From Brachycybe producta (lineage: Eukaryota; Arthropoda; Diplopoda; Playtdesmida; Andrognathidae): DNA of 64,000 nucleotides. The position numbers and the translations under genes are program-made. Below, piece by piece: positions 10,888 through 22,200 of the stretch. The notes under the pieces are model-generated. The model was given only the letters and a program-made list of their open reading frames with translations, had not been told where the DNA came from and did not search any database. Location: positions 383,001 to 447,000 of the forward strand of contig JAUPFP010000096.1 in NCBI GenBank assembly GCA_036925085.1, given 5' to 3'. Every line of letters begins with the position of its first letter. Positions within the stretch are counted from its first letter, which is position 1.

Positions 10888-11136
10888 GGGCTGTGGAGTT
10901 GTTATGTAATTGTTTGATTCCGACTCTTGTAATTTGAAATTTGTAATTCGTTTCCTAGTGGTTAGAGTGACATTTTGCGTAATCTCAGGGTACGTCAATA
11001 TTGTATCTTTAAGACTCAATTTTGATGTTCGGTCAATTATTTTTCTTTTGGAGCCGGAGTCGTTTACTTTATTACGACTCCGAGCTCCAAATCCTACCAA
11101 AAATGAACGACTCCAATAACTCTCACTCCACAGCCC
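10888..11136. mobile_element. MITE with GGGCTGTGGAGT inverted ends
   Basis: Starts GGGCTGTGGAGT and ends ACTCCACAGCCC. The interior has many GACTCC / GGAGTC blocks. A second copy with the same interior lies at 43060-43505. Non-coding. Confidence 0.75.
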
Positions 11137-11774
11137 TAGCTGTAATTTTTGAATTTTTTTGAAGTTGAAGTTTACGAGAGAAAAAAATTGTATATTCTGG
11201 TTCATTGATTTATGTAGCTGTTTCATCATTCGAACGTCCCGTCCCAACTGCACTTCATAATAATTGCTGTAGTGAAACTATATGTGACAGTTTTCATAGG
11301 CGCGCTGACATTTCAAAAACTTAAAGGATACTCTGCAGCTCGTTCATGTTTTTAAGCAATAACGTACATTTTGATAAAATTTAATATAATTTGTGGCTAT
11401 ATCATGCTGAATCACAGTTGAGTGCGGAACCCATTGATTGCTCAAACTGAGCGCACAGTTTTAATAAATTATAGGGACTTTATTTGTGGCAATTGCTTAT
11501 ATAAATATTGAATTTAAATGGAAATTGAAAATTTCCAAGAGGTGATGATGAGCACTTCTTAGAAAATTTCTATGTATGCTTGAGGACCGAAGTACTCATG
11601 CAGATTTCGATTATCGTAGTTTTTATGCACAAATTTGCATTTATTATTTTTAGAAATCTAAGCAGCCCAGAATAATCTGCAGCCGCGGCTAGAGGATGCT
11701 GTTACTGAAATCTCCTCCGACTATTCCGCAGCAAATCTTTCCCCTATTTTAACAAGGAAGTGTTAGAAAGAAAC
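11137..11774. other. No feature seen
   Basis: AT-rich sequence without coding signals, repeats or recognisable element ends. Confidence 0.45.
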
Positions 11775-12030
11775 GAAAGAAAGTGGGGAAGGGGAGGGAA
11801 AACACTTATTTCTTTTTTAAAGTAAATTTGGTTCGGTTTAGTTAGGTTTAGTTCGGTTTGGCCTGGTTTGGCCTTGTTTGGTTAGGTTAGGTTTGGTTAC
11901 ATTTGGTTAGGTTTGGTTACATTTGGTTCGGTAAACTAACCGAACCTAACGTAACCTAACCGTACCGAACCGAACCTAATTTACTTTCAAAACGAAACAA
12001 GTGTTTTCTCTCCCATCCCCACTTTCTTTC
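11775..12030. repeat. Foldback element with GGTTCGGTTTAG-type stem
   Basis: The left arm GAAAGAAAGTGGGGAAGG...AAACACTT is mirrored by AAGTGTTTTCTCTCCCATCCCC...TTTCTTTC. Inner arms of TTAGGTTCGGT-like repeats mirror CCGAACCTAA repeats. The 256 bp should fold into a single long hairpin. Its TTAGG-like words resemble but do not match the arthropod telomere repeat. Confidence 0.7.
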
Positions 12031-12045
12031 ATTTTTTTTTAATGG

Positions 12046-12840
12046 CTAGTACACGCCTGGATTCTTTGTTGCGGGGCTGAATCGCGTCAGTTACTATTCA
12101 GACCCGCAACAATGTTGAAATGTTTCAGGGCTGAATCGTGTAACACCCGGAATGCTAGCCTGGGGGTGCGTGACTCATCTCTGTCTCTCGGCCGAGTAAT
12201 ACATTTGGGACCATGGTCACTTGAACCTGGTTACATCTTGTAGGTGTACACAGGTCCAAGCGTATAAAAAAACCCTGTTTCTCTTTGTTCGATGTCCGTT
12301 TTTTCGCTCAACTTGTTGTACAACGTTGATCTTTATCCGTATCACATCACTGGCACGTGGCCGCACCTTTGATCTGAAGCGTTCATTCTTCTGTATCTTA
12401 ATGTTTCTGTACAAGAATGAATAAAGTGTTTACAATAATATACTGCGGTAATAAACTCAAATCGCCGGAGCGCTCACAATCGTGTCAGCTCAGATTCATG
12501 TTTCTTGAGTCCCATCGAAATGGGAAACATTTAAACATTGTTGCGAAACATTTCATAATGTGGACATCTTTTGAAACATAAACAAAGACTCAAAGGACTC
12601 AGTTTGCTTTTAATTATTAAAGACGTGTTTAATAATTAGAAGCAAACTGAGCCCTTTTGAGTCTTTCTCAGTGGTCCACATCTTAAGACATAAAAAAGAT
12701 GTGGACCACTGAAAATACTGTTAAACTAACTGAGGACCTTTTGTATAAATTGTGTCTGTGGGAAGTTATGGTCTTCTGACTATAAAGGCAGATAAAAGAA
12801 ATAAAATTTAGAAATCCTGCCCCATCTTCCAATTTCAGCA
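12046..12840. mobile_element. MITE family T3, split by a solo LTR
   Basis: The left end TAGTACACGCCTGGATTC and the interior (CAGACCCGCAACA, CCCATCGAAATGGGAAACA) match the copy at 36918-37338 read in reverse. It is interrupted at 12139-12478 by a solo LTR with ATCG on both sides. Two strong hairpins follow, at about 12586-12660 (TTTAATAATTA arms) and 12668-12712 (CAGTGGTCCACATC arms). The right boundary is approximate. Confidence 0.7.
12139..12478 (+). mobile_element. Solo LTR of family B, copy B2
   Basis: 340 bp from TGTAACACCC to GCTCACA, flanked by the 4-bp duplication ATCG (12135-12138 and 12479-12482). It contains TATAAAA at 12264-12270 and AATAAA near 12419. The empty site is known from the related MITE near 37230, which reads across GATTCAGCC without an insert. 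Confidence 0.92.
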
Positions 12841-13649
12841 TGTCCGCTTAAACCGAACGTGCTCTCAGCTGAGAAGAGCTTGTGTGCCCACCACCGTTTC
12901 TGCTTTATTTGGCCCTCTTTATGCCTCTTTATGCTGGTAATATTTACATGGTGAAAGCCAGAAGGATGAAGAGAAACTGAGTGTAGGTGTTTACAGTTCC
13001 TATCAGAGGGAGGACAAGCGGGACAGCTGCCCCGGGCCTCACAATTTTAGTTGCCTCAATTTGTAACTGAATATGTTAGAAAAAAAATATAGTAATGCAA
13101 CAATAAACTGGACGACTGCACGTGTTCATTAATTTTTGTTCTGTTCTGGAAAAAAAACAGTAAGTAGATGCGTGTGTTTATATGGTATGCCACCACACAA
13201 ACTTATATAACGGTGCCACCTCTTTGAATCCGAATTTGGGAACATACCATTTTACACAATACAAGTTCAACACAGGTTTTCGCGTCTTTTATGCAGTGCT
13301 GGCCTTAGCCTCCTTGGCGCCCTGGGCAGATTTTTTCAGGTCGCCCCATTCAAAAATGAGAAAATGAAAATATTTGCTTCATTACACAGGCCTGCAAATA
13401 AATACTTCATTTTTCTCCCACAATATTAGCTGTTTCTTATGTTTTTCAGTACAAAAATGCTGAGCATTTCCCTCTATCACGTAAGGTTTTTCCGCAAAGT
13501 GGGTATGCAAGTTTATGAGAAACACACAGAACAGATAGAAGTGTAGTAACACTTTAATTCAAAAACATATAAGATCAAAGTGAAATTACATTGTATTTAA
13601 CAGATGTTGTTTGTACATTTATATTGTACAATCAAAGATCCTTATAATA
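12841..13649. other. No gene; repeat remnants
   Basis: AT-rich. Near 13292-13345 is a repeat-like segment (GCCTTAGCCTCCTTGGCGCC). No exon signal that I can support. Confidence 0.4.
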
Positions 13650-14357
13650 CCGAATTTTCTTGCCCTCAAAGCTTCATTTCAAACTTTTTCTCTTGTGTAC
13701 TGCACCTGTCTCTTCCCTGTGCAGCATCCAGCAGTAGTCCGCAATCATGTTCACATCCCATCGTCCTTGATACCTCCGCTCCATTTCCTTGATGTCCTGA
13801 TGAAACCACTCTCCTTGCTCTTCACTCACAGCACCAAGATTTTTTGGGAAATAGTCCAGATGTGAGTTTAAAAAGTGGAGCTTCAAGCTCATTGAGCAGC
13901 CCAAGGCTTGGAGGTTCTTCAACATGTTTTCTACGATGTTCTTGAAGTTAGGATCTTTTTGATTGCCAAGAAACTTCGTGACATCTCTAAGGGATGTTCA
14001 TGCCAATCTCTCGATGTCTCCCATCTGTGCTTCAAAGCTTTCATCCCTCATAAGTTTTCGTATGTCTGGACCACTAAAAACCCCTTCTTTTAACTTTGCT
14101 TCCGACAGTCCTGGGAACTTGCTTGTTAAGTACTTGAAAGTATCCCCATCTTTCGGTTATGCCTTTACAAACTGCTTCATCATGCCTAGTTTGATGTGAA
14201 GTGGGGGTAGAAGTACTTTTTTGGGGTCCACAAGAGATTTAAAATGAACGTTCTTTTCTCTGACCTTTAGTATCCTTCTTGGCCACACTTTCTGACTCCA
14301 GTGCTTACTTTGGCACGACTATCCCACTCACACAGGAAACAGGGGTATTTGGTGTAG
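13650..14357 (-). pseudogene. Decayed member of a multicopy gene family of unknown function
   Basis: On the minus strand the frame reads KYPCFLCEWDSRA, then DPKKVLLPPLHIKLGMMKQF, FPGLSEAKLKEGVF, then FHQDIKEMERRYQGRW and ADYCWMLHRE. From memory these words belong to an uncharacterised protein present in many copies in arthropod and other invertebrate genomes. Its role is unknown to me, and it behaves like a mobile or domesticated sequence. At least two stop codons and a frameshift break it. The last part (13674-13925) is one open frame. The right end abuts an R1-like fragment. Confidence 0.7.
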
Positions 14358-14960
14358 CCGCCTTGTTGTCCAAGGATTGTTGCAGGCAATCACAGACTAC
14401 GTAGAGTGGGTACAGAAGGCAAAGCTGCAGCGGCAACACAGCCTGGCAGTGACCCTTGACATCACCAATGCATTCAATAATGCATGGCACCCGGGTATCC
14501 TTGAACAACTGCGGGAAATGGAGTGCCCTGAAAACCTTCAGCAACTGGTTGGGGCCTTTTTACAGGAACGCCAAGTGGCCAGTGGGACCTCATCGAGAGA
14601 GATAAACAAGGGCTGTCCACAGGGTTCCTGCTTAGGGCCAGTGCTGTGGCTGGTCTTGATGGAGATTTTCTTCACGGCCATGGCAGGCTGGTGATCAATA
14701 GAGGACAGGGTCCAGGCATTCGCCGATGACGCATTGGTAATCATTTGCGGACCATCGGTGATAGTTCTAGAGGAGAAGTAGAGTCAGTTCTGGGTGACGT
14801 GCACTGCATGGGCCTCAGGAATGAAGCTGGCATTTGCGGCCCAAAAAACAGCTGCGATCTTCTACCCGGCCTGGCACGGCTGGCACACAACAACGAGAAG
14901 TGGACACCAGTGGCCTCTCGAGACATACGGAATGCTGGATGATGGGAGGCTGCAGGCCGA
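14358..14960 (+). pseudogene. R1/LOA-like LINE reverse transcriptase fragment
   Basis: Encodes the reverse transcriptase palm: TLDITNAFNNAW (motif A), CPQGSCLGPVLW (motif B) and, after a frame break near 14694, FADDALVI (motif C, catalytic DD). The CPQGS form of motif B fits R1-related non-LTR elements. Only about 200 codons remain, with no endonuclease or 3' end. Confidence 0.75.
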
Positions 14961-15054
14961 GCTCTGCCGGTTTGCAGTGGCAGCAGTTTTTGAGAAAGCC
15001 TGGAGGTTTCTAATGAGGATCAAGCCTAGTTCTCTTTTGGATACTACTCTGTCC

Positions 15055-15615
15055 GCTATTCGCTACCTGTTTACTTTGCTTTCATGGGCGCCTCGAAATG
15101 CGCCATCCGTTTACTTTACTTTCAGGGGCACCTCGACCACGCCGTCTGTTTACTTTACTTTCAGGGGCACCTCGACCGCAAAATCCGTTTACTTTCAGGG
15201 GCGCTTCAACCGCGCCATCCGTTTACTTTACTTTCAGGGGCACCTCGACCACGCCGTCTGTTTACTTTACTTTCAGGGGCACCTCGACCGCGAAATCCGT
15301 TTACTTTCAGGGGCGCTTCAACCGCGCCATCCGTTTACTTTACTTTCAGGGGTGATTCGACCGTGCCATCTGTTTACTTTACTTTCAGGGGCGCTTTGAC
15401 CGTGTCATCCGTTTACTCTACTTTCAGGGGCGCTTCGACCGCGCCATCCGTTTACTTTACTTTCAGGGGTGCTTCGACCGCGCCATCCGTTTACTTTACT
15501 TTCAGGGGCGCTTCGACCATGCTATCTGTTTACTTTACTTTCAGGGGCGCTTCGACCGTGCCATCCGTTTACTTTACTTTCAGGGGTGCTTCAATCACGC
15601 TATTTGTTTGTGGAT
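15055..15615. repeat. 39-bp minisatellite
   Basis: About 13 copies of a unit built on TTTACTTTACTTTCAGGGG plus CGCTTCGACCGCGCCATCC. Some units lack one TTTACT step. A higher-order duplication of about 126 bp (15102-15227 and 15228-15353) is visible. Because 39 is a multiple of three, long open frames appear in several frames; I do not treat them as genes. Confidence 0.92.
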
Positions 15616-15956
15616 AAGTGTGTCAATGTAATATAGGTGGAACAGGCCTAAAGCCTCGTGGCGGGTGGGCCTTTAAACCCAATTACAGGTAGGTAGAATA
15701 CATCACGTATTATACGTAGTTTTATACCGTATATGTGACATAAACTGTGACATAAACAATAAAAAACAGTTGCAAATTTGTAATGGAAAAAACTGGAAAA
15801 TCGCAAAAAAAAAGGCTGAAAAGAAAAATTAGATATTTTAAAATTTAAGTGTAACTGATTGAAATATTTATGCACATAATGCTCATCAGAACGTTGTTTA
15901 TCTTGCACTTGAATAACGTGATAAATGTAAAGAAGTTTTATTTCTATATTTTTATT
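15616..15956. other. No feature seen
   Basis: AT-rich; no exon or repeat ends recognised. Confidence 0.4.
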
Positions 15957-16779
15957 GTGACGGACCTTTTTCCCTGGATAAAATTTGCTCTTTTTAAGTG
16001 GTACAAGCAAGTTTTCACTCATATTAATAGGGAGTGGCTAGGTTACTAATTCTATCGGCCCTGGAGGACTAGACCAATATAACATCTATTCAACGTCCTC
16101 ACTAGGCTCTTGTAAAGACTCTCACAGTCTTGATGATCTTTTATTTCTGTACTTCTCGGACTTGCGTCCGTAAATTTACTCTTGAAAATAGTGTGAATAT
16201 ATTCACGAACCCAATGTTGCAGATTTGCACCTGTTGAAGACTTGAAGTATTCAAATTGGTGAAGAGCTGCAACTAGATGATGAATTTGCACAGTCGCGAA
16301 ATAATTAAGTTTAGAATTAATTAAAAGCACAACTGGTTTCGTTGAATAAAAAGTTGAGGATTTATTCCACATAAAAGAATTGATGAAAATAACTTGGTTT
16401 GAATTACACAACACTTAGAAATAATAACCACGTTTCAAAAATGATAAAACCTAGCCAAAATTGGGCATAGGTTCGTTGAATTAACATTAACTAAGGGACA
16501 TCGAAAAACCTCCCTTTTATACCCAGAGAATTTACAAGTCGGATTCTCAGGGCACATTACTCTGATTGGACAATAACAAAGTTTGGGCCCAAATAGACCA
16601 ATCAATGGATTGGTCTCTTTGGCCAAACTGATGATCCATGGTTCTGTTATCACACCTAAGTGATAACAGAAAAACGTAAACAAATCAATTAAACAAGGGA
16701 TTCAAGGAACCCTCTAGACCTCCATTGCTTTAATATATGCTTTCATATATCAAATAACCAACTTTTTTTCATTGTTACA
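15957..16779 (-). mobile_element. Possible solo LTR of another family
   Basis: Read on the minus strand it would start TGTAACAATG, carry TGGGTATAAAAGGGAGG (TATA box near 16512-16522) and end GGTCCGTCACA. Length (823 bp), terminal TG/CA and TATA box fit an LTR. I see no matching target duplication and no second copy in the window, so this is tentative. Confidence 0.4.
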
Positions 16780-16983
16780 TGTGTGCGCATGAGTACGCAC
16801 ATGAACACACGTGCGCGCATACATATGCACATTTACACATGTGTGCGCATGCGTACGCACACGTACACACTTGTGTGCATGCGTATGCACACGTACACAC
16901 TTGTGTGCATGCGTATGCACACGTGCACATGCGTGCACACGCGTGCACACTTGTGCGCATGCGTACGCACGCATGCACACTTA
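16780..16983. repeat. Alternating purine-pyrimidine microsatellite
   Basis: About 200 bp of ACACGTGTGCGCATGCGTACGCAC-like sequence with a ~30-bp period (copies near 16868 and 16898 are nearly identical). Almost strictly alternating purine/pyrimidine, so strongly Z-DNA-prone. It abuts the truncated 3' end of element A2. Confidence 0.9.
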
Positions 16984-17009
16984 AAAACAAGTTTTTACCG
17001 TGGAAAAGT

Positions 17010-17400
17010 GAATTCCACGGGCTTTTACCGTGAGAATTTATGTTTTCACCGTCCAAAGTCGGTAATTCACGGTCGAACCCGTGTTGTACCGCCTTCATAC
17101 GGTGAAAACCACTTTTCCCCCTTTCGGAACCGGTAGAAAGGGTATTCCACGGGATTTCACCGTGCGAATCGCGGTTTCCACCGTCCAAAGTCGGTAAACC
17201 ACGGTAAAAAACATGGCTAACCACCTTCGGACGGTGAAAACATCCTTTCACCGAGTTCCGACGGTTGGAAAGGGCATTGCACGGACTTCCACCGTGCAAA
17301 ATGCCGTTATCACCGTCCAAAGTCGGCAATTCACGGTCGAAACCGTGTTTTACCGCCTTCGGACGGCGAAAACCACTCCCTGGCAGGCTTCTACCATCCA
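17010..17400 (-). repeat. Three tandem ~130-bp repeats at the 3' end of A2
   Basis: Units begin near 17016, 17146 and 17278, each containing CACCGTCCAAAGTCGG, a CACGG block and a CCTTCNGACGGYGAAAAC-like block. They resemble the palindromic leader units of the same family but with the halves exchanged (CCGACTTTGGACGG). Confidence 0.75.
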
Positions 17401-17628
17401 AACACCGTCGAACTTGGGCCTTCCCAAGCGAAACGGCACTCGGACGGGCTGAACCCGCCGGAAAAGTGCTTTCCATAGTGGTTGGGCCACCATGACAACA
17501 GTCATGGCGGCGAAACCACACCCACCACGTGTGTATATGGTCAACGACCGTAAAACACACCGTTAACAAATAAAAGAGAACTGCCAACAGGCAGGAGAAG
17601 GAAATTTCCTTAGAGGGACTTACGTTTT

Positions 17629-19242
17629 CTATTTTGCCCTCGCTTTCCAGTCTTGGCACACGTTTTTGGCGGTGAATTTGTGGTTTTTTTGGTCCACGTG
17701 GTGCCGGCGTCCTTTGTTTGAAAGATTTACAAACATCCTAGCCGCCAACTTCACCGTCTTAGCGGCTAATTGCCGTGCAGTAGCGGCTAAAACATCATCA
17801 GCCACCTCATGCATGGTCACCATGGAGATTTCACCGTCGTCTGCCTTTTTAGGGGCAGACACACGGTGAATTCTCCTACACCAAGACTGGAACGGGTGGG
17901 TAGAGACATTTACTGTCAATTCTCTTAAATTGACGGTAATTGGAGATTGCACGGAGGTTTTTACGGACGGATTTTTCCGTCCACGGACCGATTTTGTCGG
18001 GCCTTTGGCGGGACACCTGGTGATGGGCCGCCCTTGGTTTCTACCGAAACCGTGGCGGGCCCCAAACACCGCAATGTCAGGCCGCCTCCTCTCCCAGCCG
18101 TCCGCCCAAACTAGCGGACTGCCGGCTCTCTCCCACCAGGGGAAGGACTCCCAAAGAGTACCCCACAATAGGGGCCTCCCTGGGGGGCTTCCAACCCGAG
18201 CGTCAAACCCACTCACCTCATACACCCTCGGTCTCCGCGGACGGAGATTATACCGAGGTGGAGGGGGGTTATCGGTCTCAGAGTCGGTAGACTCCGGCGA
18301 AGAAACGGACGGTGGCTTTAGCGCCGGAGTCAATCCACTCCGCGCCGAAGCCTCCGTGGCATCGCTGTCTGTATCGGAGGAGGTGTCAGAGACTCCAAGT
18401 CCATCTTCCTCCCTCACGGTACAGGTGGGTACGTACGGCTTAAGGTTATCTACGTGAAACCGGTCACGCACCTTCCGACCATACCCATCTACGAACTCTA
18501 TTTCGTAGACCAGGTCGGAATACTGCGTGACCACCGTACCCCTCTCAGCTTTATAGGCCAAGCTCCATTTCTTCGCCTGACCGAGCTTCCCAGCCTGATC
18601 TCTTATCCACACCTGATCACCAGGCTGATACAGAGGAGGCTCCACACGGCCAGCGTCATACCGCTCCTTCTGCCTTTTCTGAGCAGCCGTCAAATGTTGA
18701 CGAGCCTGCTCCTCCACGGCTTGCTGGTCAGGCAAGTCGCGGACTGGACCGTTCGGAAGGAGGTTATCAATCTCCAACCGAGGCTCACGGCCGAACAACA
18801 ACTGATACGGAGAGACCTGTGTACTCTCCTGGACAGCTGTGTTATAAGCCCACATGGCGGGCCGTAATTTATCCCACCAATCACGCTGTTCCTTGAGAGG
18901 ATCAAGGTACCGCTTGATGGTTTCCATTACGGTTTTATTCGTACGCTCCGTAAGCCCATTAGCTTGCGGATGGTACGCCGTCGTGAAGTGATGCACTATG
19001 TTATAGCGCTCCCGGAACTTCAGCAGGACTTTGGTGGAGAACTGGGATCCACGATCCGAGACAAGAGCTTTCGGTGTGCCATACACCGAAAGGATCTCGT
19101 CCTTCAGGAATTTCACCACACAGGCGGCCATGGCCCTTCGTACCGCCCTTGCCACACCGTACCGGGTGAAATAGTCAACCATGATTAGTACATAGGTGAC
19201 TCCACCCACGGAGGCAGGAAACGGTCCAACGAAGTCCATTCC
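17629..19242 (-). CDS. pol: pol of A2, integrase core and C-terminal tail
   Basis: Continues in the same frame as 19243-22604 after a single TAG. It begins GMDFVGPF, with the first integrase aspartate, then SDRGSQF (second aspartate) and GLTERTNKTVMETIKRY (catalytic glutamate), completing the DDE triad. A C-terminal domain follows with KLGQAKKWSLAYKAE, YEIEFVDGYGRKVRDRF and NLKPYVPTC. A ~200-residue tail comes next, with PPPRYNLRPRRP and a PWWERAGSPLVWADGWERRR block shared with A1 and A3. Integrase inserts the cDNA into the host chromosome; no chromodomain is seen. The tail's role is unknown. Confidence 0.9.
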   Translation of the reverse strand, partial: GMDFVGPFPASVGGVTYVLIMVDYFTRYGVARAVRRAMAACVVKFLKDEILSVYGTPKALVSDRGSQFSTKVLLKFRERYNIVHHFTTAYHPQANGLTERTNKTVMETIKRYLDPLKEQRDWWDKLRPAMWAYNTAVQESTQVSPYQLLFGREPRLEIDNLLPNGPVRDLPDQQAVEEQARQHLTAAQKRQKERYDAGRVEPPLYQPGDQVWIRDQAGKLGQAKKWSLAYKAERGTVVTQYSDLVYEIEFVDGYGRKVRDRFHVDNLKPYVPTCTVREEDGLGVSDTSSDTDSDATEASARSGLTPALKPPSVSSPESTDSETDNPPPPRYNLRPRRPRVYEVSGFDARVGSPPGRPLLWGTLWESFPWWERAGSPLVWADGWERRRPDIAVFGARHGFGRNQGRPITRCPAKGPTKSVRGRKNPSVKTSVQSPITVNLRELTVNVSTHPFQSWCRRIHRVSAPKKADDGEISMVTMHEVADDVLAATARQLAAKTVKLAARMFVNLSNKGRRHHVDQKNHKFTAKNVCQDWKARAK

Positions 19243-22200
19243 CTAGGTATCAACTGGGTACTCCGGCACAATCGGTTGGAGAAATCCCTGACTTCGAGCG
19301 AACTGTCGCGCTCTCTGACACACCAAACATGACTTAACATATTCGGCAGTGTCCCGCTTCATACCGATCCAGTAGAAGCGTGAGCGCAGTCTCTGGTAGG
19401 TCTTAAACATCCCGAAGTGACCAGCTTCGGGAATGTCATGTAGCTTCCTTAGACAGAAAGCCCTGCATGACCTCGGAATGACCAGAACAGTTCTCAACCG
19501 ATCCTGGATGGACCTGATGGCAAACAACAAGTCATCTGCCATCATAAACTTGAACCGGAGGTTCGAGTTGGGGTCACGGTAGATTTCACTCTTCACCTTG
19601 GAGCACCAGCCATCGGCCTCTTGCTCCTTGACCCAATCCACCTCGGAACGGATGTGGTAAATAACCTCACCTACGTCGACTTCGACGTATTCAGGTAAGG
19701 AAAGGTCCGCCACATCACGAACAGGATACCGACTCAAAGCGTCGGCATCCACGTGCAGTGTCTCCTTCCTATACTGAACCTTAAACCGGTACTCTTGTAG
19801 TTGCATCTGCCAACGCCCCAACCTGCCTTGCAGGTTCTTGGCTGTCTGCAGATTGCAAAGAGCATGGTGATCAGTTACGATCACGAACTCCCGGTTAAAG
19901 AGGTAAGGACGGAATTTACCCACGGCAAACATGACCGCCAAGCACTCCTGCTCGGTGACCGAATACCGTGTTTCCGCTCTTTTCATGAGTCGGCTTGCGT
20001 AGGCCAGAACACGGGGGACACTGTCCTCCGGTAACTTCTGGTAAACTACGACTCCCAAGCCGTACCCACTAGCGTCGGTATGGATAATTACCTCACCACG
20101 AGAATCGTACATGGTGAGTACCGGCGCTTCGGTTAAAAATGCCTTTAACCGAGCGAACGCTAGTTTGCACTGATCCGACCACTTGAAGGACGCATCCTTC
20201 TTCGTCAGATCATGCAAAGGCCTTGCCACCTTGGCGAAGTCCTTGATGAACCTTCGATAGTAACCGGCAAGTCCGAGAAAACTGCGGACGCCTGTCACCG
20301 TTGTCGGGACATCAAACTCCTGGACTGCCCGTACGAGATCCGGGTCCGGAGCAACTCCCTCGGCACTTACTACGTGACCGAGATAACGCACATTGTTAAA
20401 GCCAAAGAAACATTTCTTCGGCTGGAGTTTCAGCTCCGCCCCTTGTAACAGTCCAAGGACAGTGGAGAGTCTCTCGAGAAACTGCTCGAAAGTGTTCCCA
20501 AAGACGATAATATCATCCAGGTACACCAGACAAGTCTCCCACTTATGTCCTGCCAATAAGAGGTCTAGTGCTCTTTGCATGGTGGCTGGAGCATTACAGA
20601 GTCCGAAAGGCATTTTCTGGAACTCAAACAGACCTTGAGAGCAAATAAATGCCGTTTTCTCAACATCTGGCTCAGCCATCCGAACCTGCCAGTAACCACT
20701 AGCCAGGTCCAAGGTAGCGAAGAACTTCGCACCGGCCAACGAGTCGAGCGCATCATCGATGCGAGGCAACGGATACTGATCCAGCTTTGTCTGGGCATTC
20801 AGTTTCCGGTAGTCCACACAAAAACGAAAGCCACCATCCTTCTTGCGAACAAGCAGGATAGGGCTCGCGTAGGGACTACGCGAAGGTTGGATAACCCCTG
20901 CATCCAACATCTTCGCCACCTCTTCTTTCTCGACTGCTCTGGCCGCTGGAGCGGTTCTACGCAATCCTTCACGCACTGGAGGTTGCCCACCGGTGTCAAT
21001 CGTATGTTCGACCAGAGAGGTTTCACCCAACTTCGTTAAGTCGAACGCGAAATGATCCCGGCATGCCAGCAGGAACTCCCGAAGGTGCCTCGCCTCTTCA
21101 GGCTTCAGATTGGGACCAATCTTAAGACACTCTTCAAGAGTGGGAGCCATCGCCACGTTGAGCACTTGGCATCCGTTTCCGGACGCCCCTCTCAACTTAG
21201 ACGAGGACTTCCCTGGTCGAACTGTCTTCTGAGTGGGGTCTCCCCCTCTCAACTTAGACGGCTCTTCCAGCCCTACCACAATGGCAGCCTCCACAGCTTG
21301 AGCAGTGGCTACACCCTCTCCTGTTTCCAGGGCAATGGGTGCATTCCCCACGTTTTCAAGCCAGATATCGTACGTGCCAAGCCGGTTAGCTGCAGCGATA
21401 CCTGCTTCTGCCAACACACCACGTCCACCTAAGGCTTTCCGGTGCGGCTCCACGAGAAGCAGCTGGCCAGGGCCGGCATGCTCTACCAGCGTCACGGATA
21501 CGACACGTCGTACGTGGGCTGGTAGCCAGACATTCTCCCTCAGTCGCAGAGAACAAACTTCTCCGCGCCCGATAGAGGTTCTTGTCTCGGGCAGCTCTGG
21601 TGAAACAATGTTCACCCACCCGTCAACCTTCTCGAGTGCAGGCGGATCCACTGGGAGTTGCCGTCCCTGAGGCAAAGCCCTGGGTATCGGCGATGGAATT
21701 GCTTCCACCTCCCCAGGTTCTGCAAGCGCTCGATCGGTGCATGCCGTTTGGAGGGCGTCTGAATGTGCCGTCCAGACATCCTCCCGGAAGTAAACCTTCC
21801 GGTGCACGATATCCACCATCAAGCCGAAGCGCGAGGCGTGATCAACGCCCAATAACGCTTCGCCCTCTCCTTTCACCAAAAGGAGAGGTACCTTGATGGT
21901 TTTCTTGTGGATGGTCAATTCCACATTTGTGACCCCTACTACCTCGATGGAGTGCCCACCCATTCCAAGAAGGAATGAAGGAACCGCCAGTTCCTCTATA
22001 GGCAACTCCATCACTCGTGCCGCCGTAATGCTTAGGACCGACACGTCGGCCCCGGTGTCTACGATCATCTCCATCAGACGATCGCCTATCGACACCCACA
22101 CCCTTGGTGAACCTACATCGTAGGCCCGGCTCTGAAGCTCAGGGATGGGAACTTGCGGGCTCCCACCATCGATCTTCTGCCTCCCGTCCACCTTACCGTC

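Larger units (their letters stand above)
16775..17659 (-). other. 294-codon open frame overlapping the end of A2 pol
   Basis: Overlaps the last codons of pol in another frame and runs into the microsatellite. Near its start is a hydrophobic stretch (FSCLLAVLFYLLTVCFTVV) that could be a membrane segment. Then come three ~44-residue repeats (each with LPTLDG) and finally a Cys/His-rich run translated from the microsatellite. No ATG lies near the beginning. It could be a chance frame through repeats with periods divisible by three; position alone would suggest an env-like slot. Confidence 0.2.

Noticed and set aside
15084-15617. 177-codon repetitive protein
   Set aside because: Entirely explained by the 39-bp minisatellite; similar frames exist in other phases.
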